Translations under genes and position numbers: made by a program | Notes under the pieces: generated by a model | Databases searched by the model: none | What the model was told of the DNA's origin: nothing | Seen by the model: the letters and a program-made list of their open reading frames with translations, nothing else | NCBI GenBank assembly: GCA_022539475.1 | Contig: VCMS01000181.1 | Location: forward strand, 98,571 to 162,570 | Length of the DNA: 64,000 nucleotides | Origin: Gracilaria domingensis | Lineage: Eukaryota > Rhodophyta > Florideophyceae > Gracilariales > Gracilariaceae | Reading direction: 5' to 3' | Part shown: one piece after another, positions 23,007 through 33,726 of the stretch | Position numbering within the stretch: the stretch's first letter is position 1 | How the letters are laid out: every line of letters starts with the position of its first letter

Positions 23007-25784
23007 TTAGGAGGCCTTGGAGGACCCACGGCCACGTCCGCGTCCACGACTGGTTCCACGACCGCGACCACGTCCACGGGAGGTCCCGCGAGATGAAGCG
23101 GAACCTCCACGATCAGAGGACACCGACATAGGTCCGGCGGAGCTTCCGCCCCCGCCGCTAGCCGCGCTCGGTGGCGCACCACCACTTGGTAAGGGAGCAG
23201 AAGTACCAGCAGGTCCCGCAGGGGTACCGCTGCTGACTACCGGCATGGTATTCGCAGGACCAGTGGGTGGATGGAAGGAAGGCGGTAAGCTAGACGGAGG
23301 GATGCCACCAGAGGTCGGAGGAGCAAGACCACTAGACGGCCCTGCACCGGGGGTCAGACCAGTAGGCGGCCTAGGAGCACCGGACGTCGGCGGAAGCGGA
23401 GCCGAACGGAAACCAGTTGAGAAACCACTTGGTGTTCCTGTCCTAGTACTTGCTGGAGGAAGAGGAACGTTGTGAGGACCAAGCGGAGTATGGAAAGGTG
23501 CCGCAGGATCACCACCAGGAGGTCCACCAGGGAGTTGATACGTACCAAGGCCACCAAAGCCTACCATTGGGGTCGCAGGTTGCTGTGACGCAGGAGCGTA
23601 CGGGTTGAAACTTTCCACAGGGGGTCGATGTAACGGCGCGTGGCCTTCCACAAGGTTGCTCAACTGACCAACATAGGCTGTCACCTCACGGTAGAGATTG
23701 CGCTGGAAGTAGTCGCGGAACTGTCGCAGCTCAGAAGTGCGCCGCTCGTGGTGAGCAACCACGGGGAGCAAGTTGGTAAGAGTATCCACAGCGGTGAGGA
23801 TGTCATTGGGACCAGGACGGTTGAAGTGCACCATCGAGGCGTGGTTGAGACGAGCCAGAGCGCTCCGTATCGCGCCACTATCACCACCAGGGGGCACCGG
23901 ATTCACCGGAAGCGACTGGAAACCAACCCGAAGAGGCCCCTGGGCAGCCCGTCCGGGAGGGTGAGCAGCCGCCTGAGGGTTCGCCGGACCACTTGGAACA
24001 GGCGCAGCCACGCTGGTCGGAGGAGTAGCCTGTACAGGTGCCGACGGAGGCAATGCGGGGGACTCATAGTTCTCGGCAGCCACCATCACGGTATCGTCAT
24101 TACCAAATGGGTCTTCGCCAGCCATGTGCTGCTGTTGGAGAGGCACGATGCTATGAACCTCCGGGTCGTAGACATCCCAACCCTGTTCAGGCCCCCAATT
24201 GTGGTTACTTACCGCAGTGAGGTAGCCATCCAACTGCTGCGCAGTATATTTGGTGCCCTCCACGATGTTGGAGAGCCCCATGGCACGAATGTCGCCGACC
24301 ACATCGTTGGGAATATTGAAGATACGACCAACTGGTTGAGTTCCGCTGATCCCGACAGACTTGTCAGGGCAGCGCGTGTCCCAAGTCACACCTTCCACGG
24401 AAGCCTGAAGGGCGAGGATAGCCACCATGACGGCCCACTCGCTGCGCGCGACCGACCAAACGGCATATGCGTTGTTCCTCTCGAGGGAGATGCTACTACC
24501 AAAGTACGCAAGGACCGGCGGGGTCGGCACTTCCAGCCACTGACATACTTCATAGTGGTCCCACCAAGAGGGTCGATTGACATACCATGTCCGGCGGTTG
24601 TGGTCGCTCTGCGACCAATACTCAACGTTGTGGAACAGGAACATGGTCCGCGTACGGTTGTTACGGTGACGAACACGGCTCTCAGCCATCGCATCGGTCG
24701 CCCACCTCCCACGGTCAGTCCAATAATTGGTGTCTAAAGGGCGCTCAAACGCGACGTACTCCAGATCGACCTCGATGTGCGTAGCAGGTTCGTCCAAGCG
24801 GTGAAGGATATCTACCAAACGGCGGAAGTAGTGGACCTCCCTATCGCAGCGGATGAAGGGGAGATCCGACGGTACGGCCACGGGGATGTAGTATAGAAAC
24901 TTCGTGTGTCGCTGCCGCGCATGGAAACACTGTTGTCGACCGAACCGGCTCTGCTTCTCGCCCTTGCGTGGTGGAGGAGGTGCCATAGGCACCGCCTCCA
25001 ACCGGCGACAATCCCAACGGGCAATTGCGGTATACTGCGTGAGACCCATGTGGCGGAACCGCAAGGGACAGAGTGAGGAACTGATGTGGAAAGGCCAGTT
25101 CCCCAGAGCGACTAATTCGGCGGAGATATCGGCAAAGCGTGCACCATAGTGGGCATGCGGCTGCCCGTGCGTCCTATTAAGGTCATGAGGATTCAGCTGT
25201 TGAGCCTCCACCGTACCGGCCACCGCAAGAGGGTTAACGTTGCTCGGGCCCGCGGCGGCTGCGTAGGGATCATACCCACCGCGACCGTAAGGGTCTTGAC
25301 GAGAACGCGTACTCGACCGCGTGTTAGGCTTGAAGATGCCACCTCCGCGGCCGCGCGCTACCCCAGGGGTCTTGCCAGACATCCTCGACCGGGAGGCAAC
25401 AGTTTCGCGAACCGAACGGTTGACCTCCGCCGAGGGGGATACTTCAGAAGCCGAATATCCCTTTATAGGGTCGAAGTGCGGCTCCTCCAATACCAAGTGG
25501 TTGGCCTCCACGGGAGCCTCGGCGCCCGATGGAAAGGACACAGGTGTACCGGTCTGGGACGGCAGACAGGGCTGCGAAGAGTCAACCACGTGGTAATTCG
25601 ATTGAAACGGCGCCGTCTCACCCCCGGGGTCCACCACAACGGGAAGGGCGCGCGCGATGCCCTCCTCGGCACCGTCTTCACGGCGCTCGAACGTCATCGA
25701 CCACCCTGTTGGGGAAGCGGGTTGATCACCCATGAGGTATAAAAGGCGCGAGTTGGAGCGAGAGCGTGCCACGGAGGATACCAA
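23007..25784 (-). CDS. Antisense accessory gene of element 1 (925 aa), unknown function
   Basis: One unbroken frame on the strand opposite to pol, filling the space between pol and the 3' LTR. The first ~190 residues are low-complexity (a possible alternative start is Met18). Residues ~200-550 are ordered and rich in Trp, Tyr and Arg, including W-W at 407-408, F-G-S-S-I-S...S-E-W at 428-450, I-P-N-D-V at 491 and V-Y-D-P-E-V at 538. The remainder is Pro/Gly-rich with R-G-R-G-R-G repeats at the very end, a nucleic-acid-binding type of tail. The ordered blocks align with the antisense genes of element 2 and of the relic at 47-50 kb. There is no signal peptide or clear membrane span, so an envelope is unlikely, and no zinc knuckle. 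Codons are intact although pol has shifts. Confidence 0.85.
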   Translation of the reverse strand: MVSSVARSRSNSRLLYLMGDQPASPTGWSMTFERREDGAEEGIARALPVVVDPGGETAPFQSNYHVVDSSQPCLPSQTGTPVSFPSGAEAPVEANHLVLEEPHFDPIKGYSASEVSPSAEVNRSVRETVASRSRMSGKTPGVARGRGGGIFKPNTRSSTRSRQDPYGRGGYDPYAAAAGPSNVNPLAVAGTVEAQQLNPHDLNRTHGQPHAHYGARFADISAELVALGNWPFHISSSLCPLRFRHMGLTQYTAIARWDCRRLEAVPMAPPPPRKGEKQSRFGRQQCFHARQRHTKFLYYIPVAVPSDLPFIRCDREVHYFRRLVDILHRLDEPATHIEVDLEYVAFERPLDTNYWTDRGRWATDAMAESRVRHRNNRTRTMFLFHNVEYWSQSDHNRRTWYVNRPSWWDHYEVCQWLEVPTPPVLAYFGSSISLERNNAYAVWSVARSEWAVMVAILALQASVEGVTWDTRCPDKSVGISGTQPVGRIFNIPNDVVGDIRAMGLSNIVEGTKYTAQQLDGYLTAVSNHNWGPEQGWDVYDPEVHSIVPLQQQHMAGEDPFGNDDTVMVAAENYESPALPPSAPVQATPPTSVAAPVPSGPANPQAAAHPPGRAAQGPLRVGFQSLPVNPVPPGGDSGAIRSALARLNHASMVHFNRPGPNDILTAVDTLTNLLPVVAHHERRTSELRQFRDYFQRNLYREVTAYVGQLSNLVEGHAPLHRPPVESFNPYAPASQQPATPMVGFGGLGTYQLPGGPPGGDPAAPFHTPLGPHNVPLPPASTRTGTPSGFSTGFRSAPLPPTSGAPRPPTGLTPGAGPSSGLAPPTSGGIPPSSLPPSFHPPTGPANTMPVVSSGTPAGPAGTSAPLPSGGAPPSAASGGGGSSAGPMSVSSDRGGSASSRGTSRGRGRGRGTSRGRGRGRGSSKAS

Positions 25785-26726
25785 CCGAGAGGGGGAACAC
25801 CACCAATTGGATGACTAGATGAAACCTGAGGGGTCACAGAGAACGGGCACGCCGCTCGAGCGAGCTGACACACTGTGAAAATGACCAGGGTTGTGCGCCG
25901 GCTGGACGGGTTCCGTGAACCAGGGAGGGGACAACCACCCCAGAGGGAACCTAAGGGACGGAAGGAGACCGCGAGGAACCAGGTGGAGGGGCGCTGAACG
26001 CCACGCAGTCGGGTAAACCCCTCGGCTGGACCTGAAGCAAGCCTGAACACCCCGATGAGGCAGACCACTAGGTAGAAGCGGCGTCAGCACCGGTACGGTC
26101 ACGAAGTCTGAAGAGCCACGGGCAGGAGCCTCCTCGACGCGGCCGCCCAAGGCAACGACACCCCAGTGGCGCCCTCACTCAAGCGGAGAGACAGTACGTG
26201 TCGGAACCAACAAGGTATCACCTCAGTACGGCACAAGACCAAGTGGCCAACAGAGAATAGGAGCGACACCACGAGGGGGCGGTGTGCCGATCGGTTGACA
26301 ACTGCGAACCCCACCGAAGGGAGGCTCGAAACCAACTGGTAAGCCGGGACTAACCCGCCCAGGGGGAGGACGGACAGGGGAAGATGGAGTGACGGACTCC
26401 TCCGGGAGGGACCAAAGAGGCGAAGACAACCACGTGGTACCAGGCGCGCGACAAGATCAACCTGAATGGTCGCGGTTCGCGGTTTCGCGTTCCAATACCA
26501 CGAGGGACGTAAGGTACGATCGCACCTACCACAGAGGGGTACGGCGGCGTGGGTAATGGCGCTGCAGTGCATGTGGCGAACCGCGCCGTGCACCGCGCCA
26601 TCTTCGCGTCATCGCGAGACGCGCCGTGCGCCAGGCGATGCGCGCCGACGACCGTTTGGTGAAAAGGCGGCAAACGCCGTGGGACCTTCGCAGCCACGGG
26701 GCGTGCCTGTCGGTAGGAGGGGGGTC
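25785..26726. other. Leader/promoter region of the antisense gene, element 1
   Basis: About 940 bp between the antisense start and the 3' LTR with no supported gene. It holds five CCANNTGG sites (25803, 25979, 26239, 26332, 26430). Transcription of the antisense gene must start here or within the LTR. A plus-strand TATAAAAG at 25738 points the wrong way for this gene. A purine-rich run precedes the LTR (26715-26724). Confidence 0.5.
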
Positions 26727-27298
26727 TGTAGTATAGCTCGGCCAGATCAACGGGGGCTCTACAAGACCAAGTGGTGACGTCACGGGCTCCCGGGCACGTG
26801 TGTCTACTGTACCACGTGGGACGCGCCAGCGCAGGCTTGGACAGGACTAATTAGTCTATTCTCGATGATTTAGAATTAATAATTACTAGATAGTATAGAT
26901 ATGTGGCCGGGGTGGTGCACCACAAATGCACCTCCCGGTGGCCCACGTGGCACTAGGCCCGTGAGAGCCGGAGGGGCGCTCGGGTGTACTAAACCCCCGA
27001 GCCGCCAACCTCCCACACCAAATGGTAAAGTCAAGCACCAACTAGGCTAATTTGACACCAGTTCGGTTCTACAGTCACCAATTGGTAAGTCTAGTAGTCC
27101 TCTAATAGTTTTGCTGACCTCGAGGGTTATACGTGCCTGCCGCACACCAGTGCAGGCGTATTTACCACTTGGTCACCGTGCACTATAGGCAACGGTGGGT
27201 GCTGCCGACCTATTAGGTGTCACGTGTTTCACTCCTCCGCCGGGTCGAGCCCACGCAGGGCTCCCCACTAGCAGCTCGCACCGATCGGCTATACCACA
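26727..27298 (+). repeat. 3' LTR of element 1 (572 bp)
   Basis: Starts tgtagtatag after a polypurine run and ends gctataccaca, giving TG...CA ends. The right border coincides with resumption of transposase codons at 27299. It carries six CCANNTGG palindromes (26767, 26812, 26943, 27018, 27078, 27165). The start and a short internal block (taaag-caagcacca) resemble the solo LTR at 48840, so the two families are distantly related. Confidence 0.85.
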
Positions 27299-30014
27299 AT
27301 GACCGAAGTCTCTGACAATCTTTTCGTTTCCTGGCTCGGGTTCTGTTCTGGAAAGTCTTCGAATGATGCAAACGGGACTCTCTGTCATGTCAACAGCCAC
27401 GAAAATGGACTGAACGATACCTCTATGAGTTTCGTTTTCAATTCTGTACATTACAGCATCTCGTCGCTTTCCAGCCCGTGAACCGTCCCCAGCATGAATT
27501 TCATCAAAACAAGAAAACCCTTCCCGTCCATGCATCCATTCGTAGCGCACTTCTACTCTTACTTTTGATCTTTGCTTGTACAACGGATGAAAGGTCACTT
27601 TGTGAGTTTTGGATTTAACTGCGGCATCCGCAGCTTCGCATGTTTTTGCGGACTGTATCAGAGCATCGATCTGATTTAAAACTGTGGATCTGTTATTCTG
27701 CCCATGAGAAAGCTGGGCTTGTTGATTGCTATTCTGTTTGTCTGCCTCACTCGTTTTCGAAATGGGTTTTTTCGAGATAAAAATAATAATGGAAGCGCTT
27801 CACTGGTAGGAAACAAACCTTCGTTACCAACAGACGCTCTTGCTGCCAACAGTTGTGGTGCAATACTAACACGGTTATGATTTGTTGCTCTATAGGCCGC
27901 TTTCGTTGCCTTGTGCATACTTTCGTTCGTGTCCGTTGCCCCACGCCTTATGCATCCAAAATTGAGAATATGGGTACCAACGTGTCGCATCAAGCGATGT
28001 ATCTTTGTGTTAGGCTTCATCTTTAGATGTCTGCAAAGCATTTGGCCTAGTTCAAAGCATTCAAATTGGAGCTCTTCTATGTCCTCTCTCGTTCGAAAAC
28101 GCTTCCTGGGATCCAGATTCATACCCATCAATTTTCTTTGAACACTTGACGTTTTCAACGCAGTCTGAACAAGCATGTCTTCATCAGGGTTTACAAACTG
28201 TGCTATGCCCATAAAGGCGTACCAAATGAATGGGCAGAGCTCTCTTCTTATTCTTCCAGACATCCCAGCTTGTTTTTCCCCTGGACCTGAAACAAATGGT
28301 GCAATGCGAGGAAGTCTTGATGCTCTTGGGGCATCTAGAATTCTCTGGTTGGCAATTATTGCAACTTGGGCTGCAGAAAAGGGGCAGTCGCGACTACTTC
28401 CGAGAATCTCGCAGGCGCCATCAGATAGGGCTCGAAAAGGTCCAGAACATGTAATGTGTCGAAGCCAATAGACTCGTACAAAGCAAACGGCGCTGTGCCG
28501 AGGCCATGGAATGCGGCAAGGGCGGGCGGAAACTCTTGTGCACTCACTGAAATCAGCTCTTGCCGTGCAGATCTCACAGCATCCTTGTAATGCTTGTCTT
28601 GAGTTCTATAATTTTGCCGAGGCTCTCTTGCTTTCAACCCGAGAAGAAGTTGGTTTCTTACTATCTGCGAGACATTGCGAGCAGGTGCACCTTCAGGGCT
28701 CATTTGTATTTTCATAACCTCACCACTTTGCTCAGCGCCTTTATCAGCAACAGAGGTGCTCCAACTCGCATTCGAAACCTTTTCTGGGACTCGAGAAGGC
28801 ATTTCGCATAAGCTGCAGTCTTTAAAACTATCAGCGCTTTTAAGCGCAAAGAAAGCCCTTTCCTGTGGTTGATCAGCGACAATCATGCCAACACGGGGAA
28901 AGAGCAGACCGCGTTCAAAGGGGACCCCAACTGAAGACGCTCTAATCACATCTCGTAGGGCAATGAACAGAAATCTCTGAAACAGGTGAAGCCGTTCTCG
29001 CTTTAGCTCTACTTTCGAACATTCCTTTCCATGCGTATCTATACAGGGAGCTATTCCGATCTCGTGCCACTCTGTGGAGCGCCCGCGAATGTTTGAGAAG
29101 CGAACACGCATCGTATTCGCACTTTGTGATCCGGACTTTGACAGAGTCGTCCCGTCACAGTACAGATCGATGAGTACCACGCGAGCATTTCGTTGATCTC
29201 GGTGTTGCAAGTGATATCTCATCATTGCATTGGAATCCCATGGTGCGGAGAAAACTCTTTGTCTTAGATGATCATGAGATAATGTGAACGATTGCAATGC
29301 GCTTGAACCTCCAGCAGCTTTCAACTCATTCATCATTAGATCGAAAGCAGAGCGAAACACGCCCGTGTAATTGTCTCCAAGTGGAGAAGATATTTTAGTG
29401 CCCTGCCATCCTTCTCGCACAACAGCAGCTTTTCTTGCCTTCTCTACTAGATTGCAGAAGAGAACTGCCGTCGGGAACTGGTTGGTGACGAACCGAAACT
29501 GCTGGGGAACACGTAATTCGAGGCTGCTTACAAGATCCCACTCGGAAGCTATTTCTCCAGACGACATTTGATTGTTCGTGCAGTGGTTGAGCAAATCTTT
29601 GCACGATTCATTTAAGGAGGTAAGCAGCAATTGTTCATCTGGCTTTCGATTGTATAGTGGTTCTGATCGATCTTCAAAACTGTCGTAGAATTGGAACACA
29701 TCATTCGAGACATCTTCACCAACCGCAACAGAACTTTCGTACTGATCAACAAATCTTTCAGTATTTGCACCACCGTCTTGTACTGCAGGAGAAGACGCTA
29801 AGGGAGAGAAATATTCTTCGTCCGAATCACCACCCCAAGCATAGCTTCTTCCATTTTCCGGCTCTGTTTGACTTAAGACGTCATGAGCAACGTCTCCCTG
29901 AGTCACACTAAGGGTTGAACGTGCCTTATGGCGCTTCGGATGACATTTCTTGAAATGGCGGTGAAGGTTTAATTTGTTTGCGAACGATCGACTGCATATA
30001 CCGCACTTCAACAT
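27299..30014 (-). pseudogene. CACTA/EnSpm (Plavaka-like) transposase, spliced, 3' end cut off by element 1
   Basis: Starts at 30014 with a C2H2 finger (C-G-I-C...H-R-H-F-K-K-C-H), then acidic linker. The core has D-G-T-T-L-S-K-S-G-S-Q-S-A-N-T (first catalytic Asp region), V-A-D-Q-P-Q-E and C-S-L-C, then F-D-T-L-H-V-L-D-L. After a frame change near 28360-28400 (tiny intron or frameshift) the frame 28380-27820 has G-C-I-R-R-G-A-T-D-T-N-E-S-M-H-K. A clean 78-nt GT-AG intron (27818-27741, phase 1) joins it to a C-terminal domain containing W-M-H-G-R-E-G-F. Reading continues into the LTR at 27298, so the natural C-terminus is lost. Nuclear cut-and-paste enzyme; this copy is presumably dead. Confidence 0.75.
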
Positions 30015-30356
30015 CCTGGAATGCGTGGGGTACGTTTACCGGCCGGACAAAACCCAGAGACGGAATTGAATCCCAAACTAACAGTACTTTGCAATATGTC
30101 TAACTTTTGGATCTTCTCCAATAGAATCGCATACCATTTGTTCTCAACAGCGCAGGAGCTGTTGTGTCGTGAAGCGCAAAGTCTGCTAAACTCATGATCC
30201 ATATGAAACGAAAGTTCGGTGAGAAGAACATTTTGTTTCGCATTCTCATGAGAAGAGAAACCGGCGCTGTTTGACAAAGTCGTTCAGACTTCTCTCACAC
30301 CAAACTGAAGAAGAGCATTACCAGTGCGTTTGACCCCGATTATTTCTTAAACCGTA

Positions 30357-32252
30357 ATGACTCGCAAGCGCGTTGAGACCGTTACTCAAAGAGCCTCACA
30401 AGCTCGGAGAACAGGATTTCAGCAATCACCGAGTCAGTCTCAACGAAACAGGAGCGAACCCAATAATCTTACAGTCCGTGGTGCTTCTTTGAGAGGACCG
30501 CAGAACTCTCAGAATACGACACCCACAGCCTCAACGAACAGGGCTAGAGATGATCAAGGAATTCGAGCAACACTGTCTCGTACTATTCATGAAGACGATC
30601 TCCCAGTACTTTCCTCCTTTCGACACGCTCGTCAACATGGTTCTCGTCTGGGTATTGAACAGATTCAAAACGTAACCGGAGTTGACGGGGAGCGAAGCAA
30701 TGTTAGGCAGTGTCCTCCTGACGCAGCTCAAGAACATGTAAGTGGGTGCAGGACTCTTTCAGAAGAACCCCGACAACCGCAGAGTGGAAATGTTTCGAGG
30801 CAACCACCCACAGTGGTAAGGCGATCCGCTATTGTAGATGCAATTGAGAGCCTTTCAAAGACAAACCGGGAGCACCTTTCAAAGATTTACGAAACTTTGG
30901 ACAACTTCTGCAACTTATCCAGGCAGAGTTCAAACCGGTATATCAACGAAATATCACAGCTTCGAGTTGAGTTGCAACAGTTTAAAGAAGAAAAAAACCG
31001 AAACGTCAACAAAGGGTTTCAAGCCATTTTGAATAAGTTAAAAAAAAAACCTTTAAGCTCTCCAACAGGAAACAACACAGGAGCAGAAAAACTTCAAATG
31101 GTACGTTTAATAACTTTCGTGTTAGATTCGCGATGCGAACTTATCTAACGTTTTCAAATATTCTCGTTATGTGAAAGGATGCCGAGGCTTTATATGTACG
31201 TTGTTCATTATTGAATTGCAGTAACGACCACCAACTATCGCATGTCATTCTTACTTCTTCTTTTATATGGAAATACGTTCGATACCATTGCTGTCTGAAA
31301 TTCCTCGACCCAAGCAAGGGCTCAGAGATGTTCGCAATATACGAGAGTTTCTCTCTTTCTGGAAGCGAGGAAGCACATGGTTCTGTACTGTTCGATGGGG
31401 CGGCAGCAATTGTCGGTGAGGCGAACGTAACTGAATTTCTACAAAGAACTGTTGAGGTGAAGAAGAAGAAAGAAAATGTTTCTGTTTTGGTAGGTGCGTT
31501 CGCAGGCAGGGGACAAAGTCGGGCTCACGAAAACATTCGAAAGAATATGGTAAGTTGCGCTGTAAAGCGAAAACTTCTAACATTCTACGTGATGATACTG
31601 ACGTGGTACTAAAGTTTTCTGCCTTTTGTGGCGCTACGTCTTATGAATGTCCATTGAATCCACGCTTCGCATCTTCTATTGAAGCGAGGAAAGCCTCTAT
31701 GCCCGAGATCTTTTCAACGAAGGTACACATCGTGTTGACAATTCTTTCAAGGAAGCCTGGAAAGCTGCCTGTTTTGCTGCGCGTTTTGAAGCAGTAGCAA
31801 CAGCTCAGTCCTCAAAAGCAAACCTCACAGGACATGTTTTGTTCCACGACCTTCCCAATTTGGATGACCTCTATCAATCTACGGAATCTGCTCAAATAAG
31901 TTTGTTTTCGTTAGCATTTGTATCCATTAAGGTAGGTTAATCTACAGGGGATTGTACTTCAATAATTATACTAACACTTCTATGTCTCATATGAACGCAA
32001 AATGTGAGACTGCAGGTATCTAAGTCATTGCAGATGCTTGCTGGTCTGAAAGGGAGTGGAATCAATAAATCTCATGCATCGTTTTGGGCGCGTGAGGTTC
32101 TTGCCTTGTATAAAGCAGCGTCTTTCATTGAGTCAAGTAATCAAGAAGAAAACGATATCTTTCTTGATGATAATGGTGGTGTCGGATCAGGTTCGTGCAT
32201 GCTTGAAGCTGTTGAGACTAATCATGAGCTCTCCGATAGTACGAAGAAATAA
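30357..32252 (+). CDS. Spliced gene divergent from the CACTA-like transposase (~481 aa), unknown
   Basis: Four exons, all introns phase 0: exon 1 30357-31100 ending ...K-L-Q-M; donor gtacgt at 31101; exon 2 from about 31328 (or 31319) to 31549; intron 31550-31688 (gtaagt); exon 3 31689-31931; intron 31932-32015 (gtaggt...ctgcag); exon 4 32016-32252 ending TAA. The N-terminal 150 residues are basic and Ser/Gln-rich; residues ~165-230 look like a coiled coil; the rest is helical. Start codons of this gene and the transposase are 342 bp apart and divergent, so a shared promoter is likely. CACTA elements often carry a second DNA-binding gene (TnpA type); this may be one, by position only. Confidence 0.55.
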
Positions 32253-32850
32253 TGGATTCATTGGCGAAGATGTAGGGTAAAGAGGTATATCGTAAAGAAG
32301 TGAATGCGTATCTAGCTTTTGTGCTCGTATTATTGTAATCCTATTTTACGCCATTTGGAATTGTTTTGACATATCTTACGTTCTCCAATTGTGGGTAATC
32401 CATTACATGACTTTTGCTAAAGAAAAGTCTCATCGGCACGTACAAAGTTGCATGTACAAGATGCGGAAAGGTGCACTTCTACGGGGCGTACATCAGACAT
32501 GGTATGCTACCATGCCAAGATATGGTGCGCTATCGTGTCGACCACCTCTCGACGACACGTGCCAATTTGGCTTTTTTGGAGCCAGTTCTGTGTGTCTGGG
32601 AACAACGAAGTAAGCGCTGATGATGCAGGTGCACCTCCGCACAAGGAAGCACCGCACGCGCGCCGCCGCGCGCAGCGCGCACGGCGCTCAGTGACGCGCG
32701 CGCCACGCCGTACTTGTCCACCCGCTCCCCAACCCCCCCCGGCGGTAAGAAAGAGAGCCGAGGTGCACTCGTTCCAATTGCGTCGCGCGACGTGCGCCCC
32801 CCTTGTTGCCCGTCGCGCCGCGCTCCGCCGCCCGCCGCCCGCTTCCCGCG
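32253..32850. other. Spacer turning GC-rich
   Basis: The first ~370 bp are AT-rich with no gene. From about 32640 the composition changes abruptly to very CG-rich, leading into the Tudor-like gene. Confidence 0.4.
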
Positions 32851-33360
32851 ATGCCGCCGTCGCGCCGCGCGTCGCACGCCGCGCGCCGCGCGCGCGTGAG
32901 CATCTTCTGGCCGCGCGACCGGCGCTACTACACGGGTACGATCACGCGCACGCTGCCCAACCACCTTTGGGTGATCCTGTACGACGACCACGAGCAAGAG
33001 ACGCTCGACCTGCGTCAACAAAGCTTCCAAATCCTCGACGCCGCGCCGCGCTCGCCGCCCCCCCCGCCGCCGCGCAACTCGCGCGCCGCAAGCATCACGC
33101 ACATCCCGCCGCTGCTCCCGCTCCAAGAGCCGCCGCGCGCTCCCGCTGCGCCTGCGGCTGCGCGCGCCCGCGCCGCCGCGCAGGCGCCCGTGCGACTTGC
33201 TCTCCGACGTGTTGCACGCGCCATAGCGCCCGCGCATTCCCCCGCCCCACCCCCCGATGAACATGTACATCTTATTCACACACACCGTTACACTGTAATG
33301 CACTACAAGTACAAGTGGTTTAATAATTTTAATTATTTTCATATATTTCACAATCAGTGA
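32851..33360 (+). CDS. Small Tudor-like domain protein (~169 aa)
   Basis: ATG at 32851 in CG-rich DNA. Residues ~15-65 read R-V-S-I-F-W-P-R-D-R-R-Y-Y-T-G-T-I, then W-V-I-L-Y-D-D-H-E-Q-E-T-L-D-L. This is the beta-barrel pattern of Tudor/Agenet-like chromatin readers (family: Y-D-D-G-D-x-E-x-L-D-L). The tail is Pro/Ala-rich and then AT-rich sequence to TGA at 33360, which may be beyond the real end or include an unspliced intron. The domain binds methylated lysine or arginine in known relatives; the substrate here is unknown. Confidence 0.5.
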   Translation: MPPSRRASHAARRARVSIFWPRDRRYYTGTITRTLPNHLWVILYDDHEQETLDLRQQSFQILDAAPRSPPPPPPRNSRAASITHIPPLLPLQEPPRAPAAPAAARARAAAQAPVRLALRRVARAIAPAHSPAPPPDEHVHLIHTHRYTVMHYKYKWFNNFNYFHIFHNQ

Positions 33361-33726
33361 TTGGTGCAAAAGTTTACGTCTGTCAGTAGTCCGAAAATTT
33401 TGCGATTTCCCGGTCTCTCCCGTTTGAAAAATTAAAGCGCGCGCGTTTTGTTCTCGCCGAGTGCTCCTTCGCCGCGCAGCGAACGCAGCTGCCTGCGCGC
33501 GTGCGCCGCGCGCGCCGCGACGCGCGAGCGGCGCTGACGTGGCGGCGCGGCTGCGTGTCGCGCCGGCGCGGCGGGCTCTCGCGGGCTTGCGCGGGCGGGT
33601 CGGCGCGCGAGGCGCGCCGTCCGGCGGCCGCTCTTATGCGCGCGCGCGGCGTCGGCGGGCCGGCCGCGCTCCTTGGGCGCGCTGTTGCGTCGCGGTGTCG
33701 ATGTCGCCGGCTTCGTTCTCTGTGCA

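Larger units (their letters stand above)
18840..27298 (+). mobile_element. Ty3/gypsy chromovirus, element 1 (5' part missing)
   Basis: Contains post-protease region, reverse transcriptase, RNase H, integrase and a chromodomain on the plus strand, then a large gene on the minus strand and a 3' LTR ending ...ccaca at 27298. The 5' LTR, leader and gag are absent: sequence starts at the lone N at 18839 against satellite, so the loss may be an assembly join. The right end interrupts the CACTA-like transposase gene, whose codons continue directly at 27299. A target duplication cannot be checked because the left end is missing. Confidence 0.9.

Noticed and set aside
23640-24737. 365-codon plus-strand open frame inside element 1
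   Set aside because: It is the mirror of the antisense gene; no domain, and the minus-strand frame is longer, continuous and has homologues.
25738-25745. TATAAAAG as promoter of the antisense gene
   Set aside because: It lies on the plus strand and inside the first codons of the antisense frame, so orientation and position do not fit.
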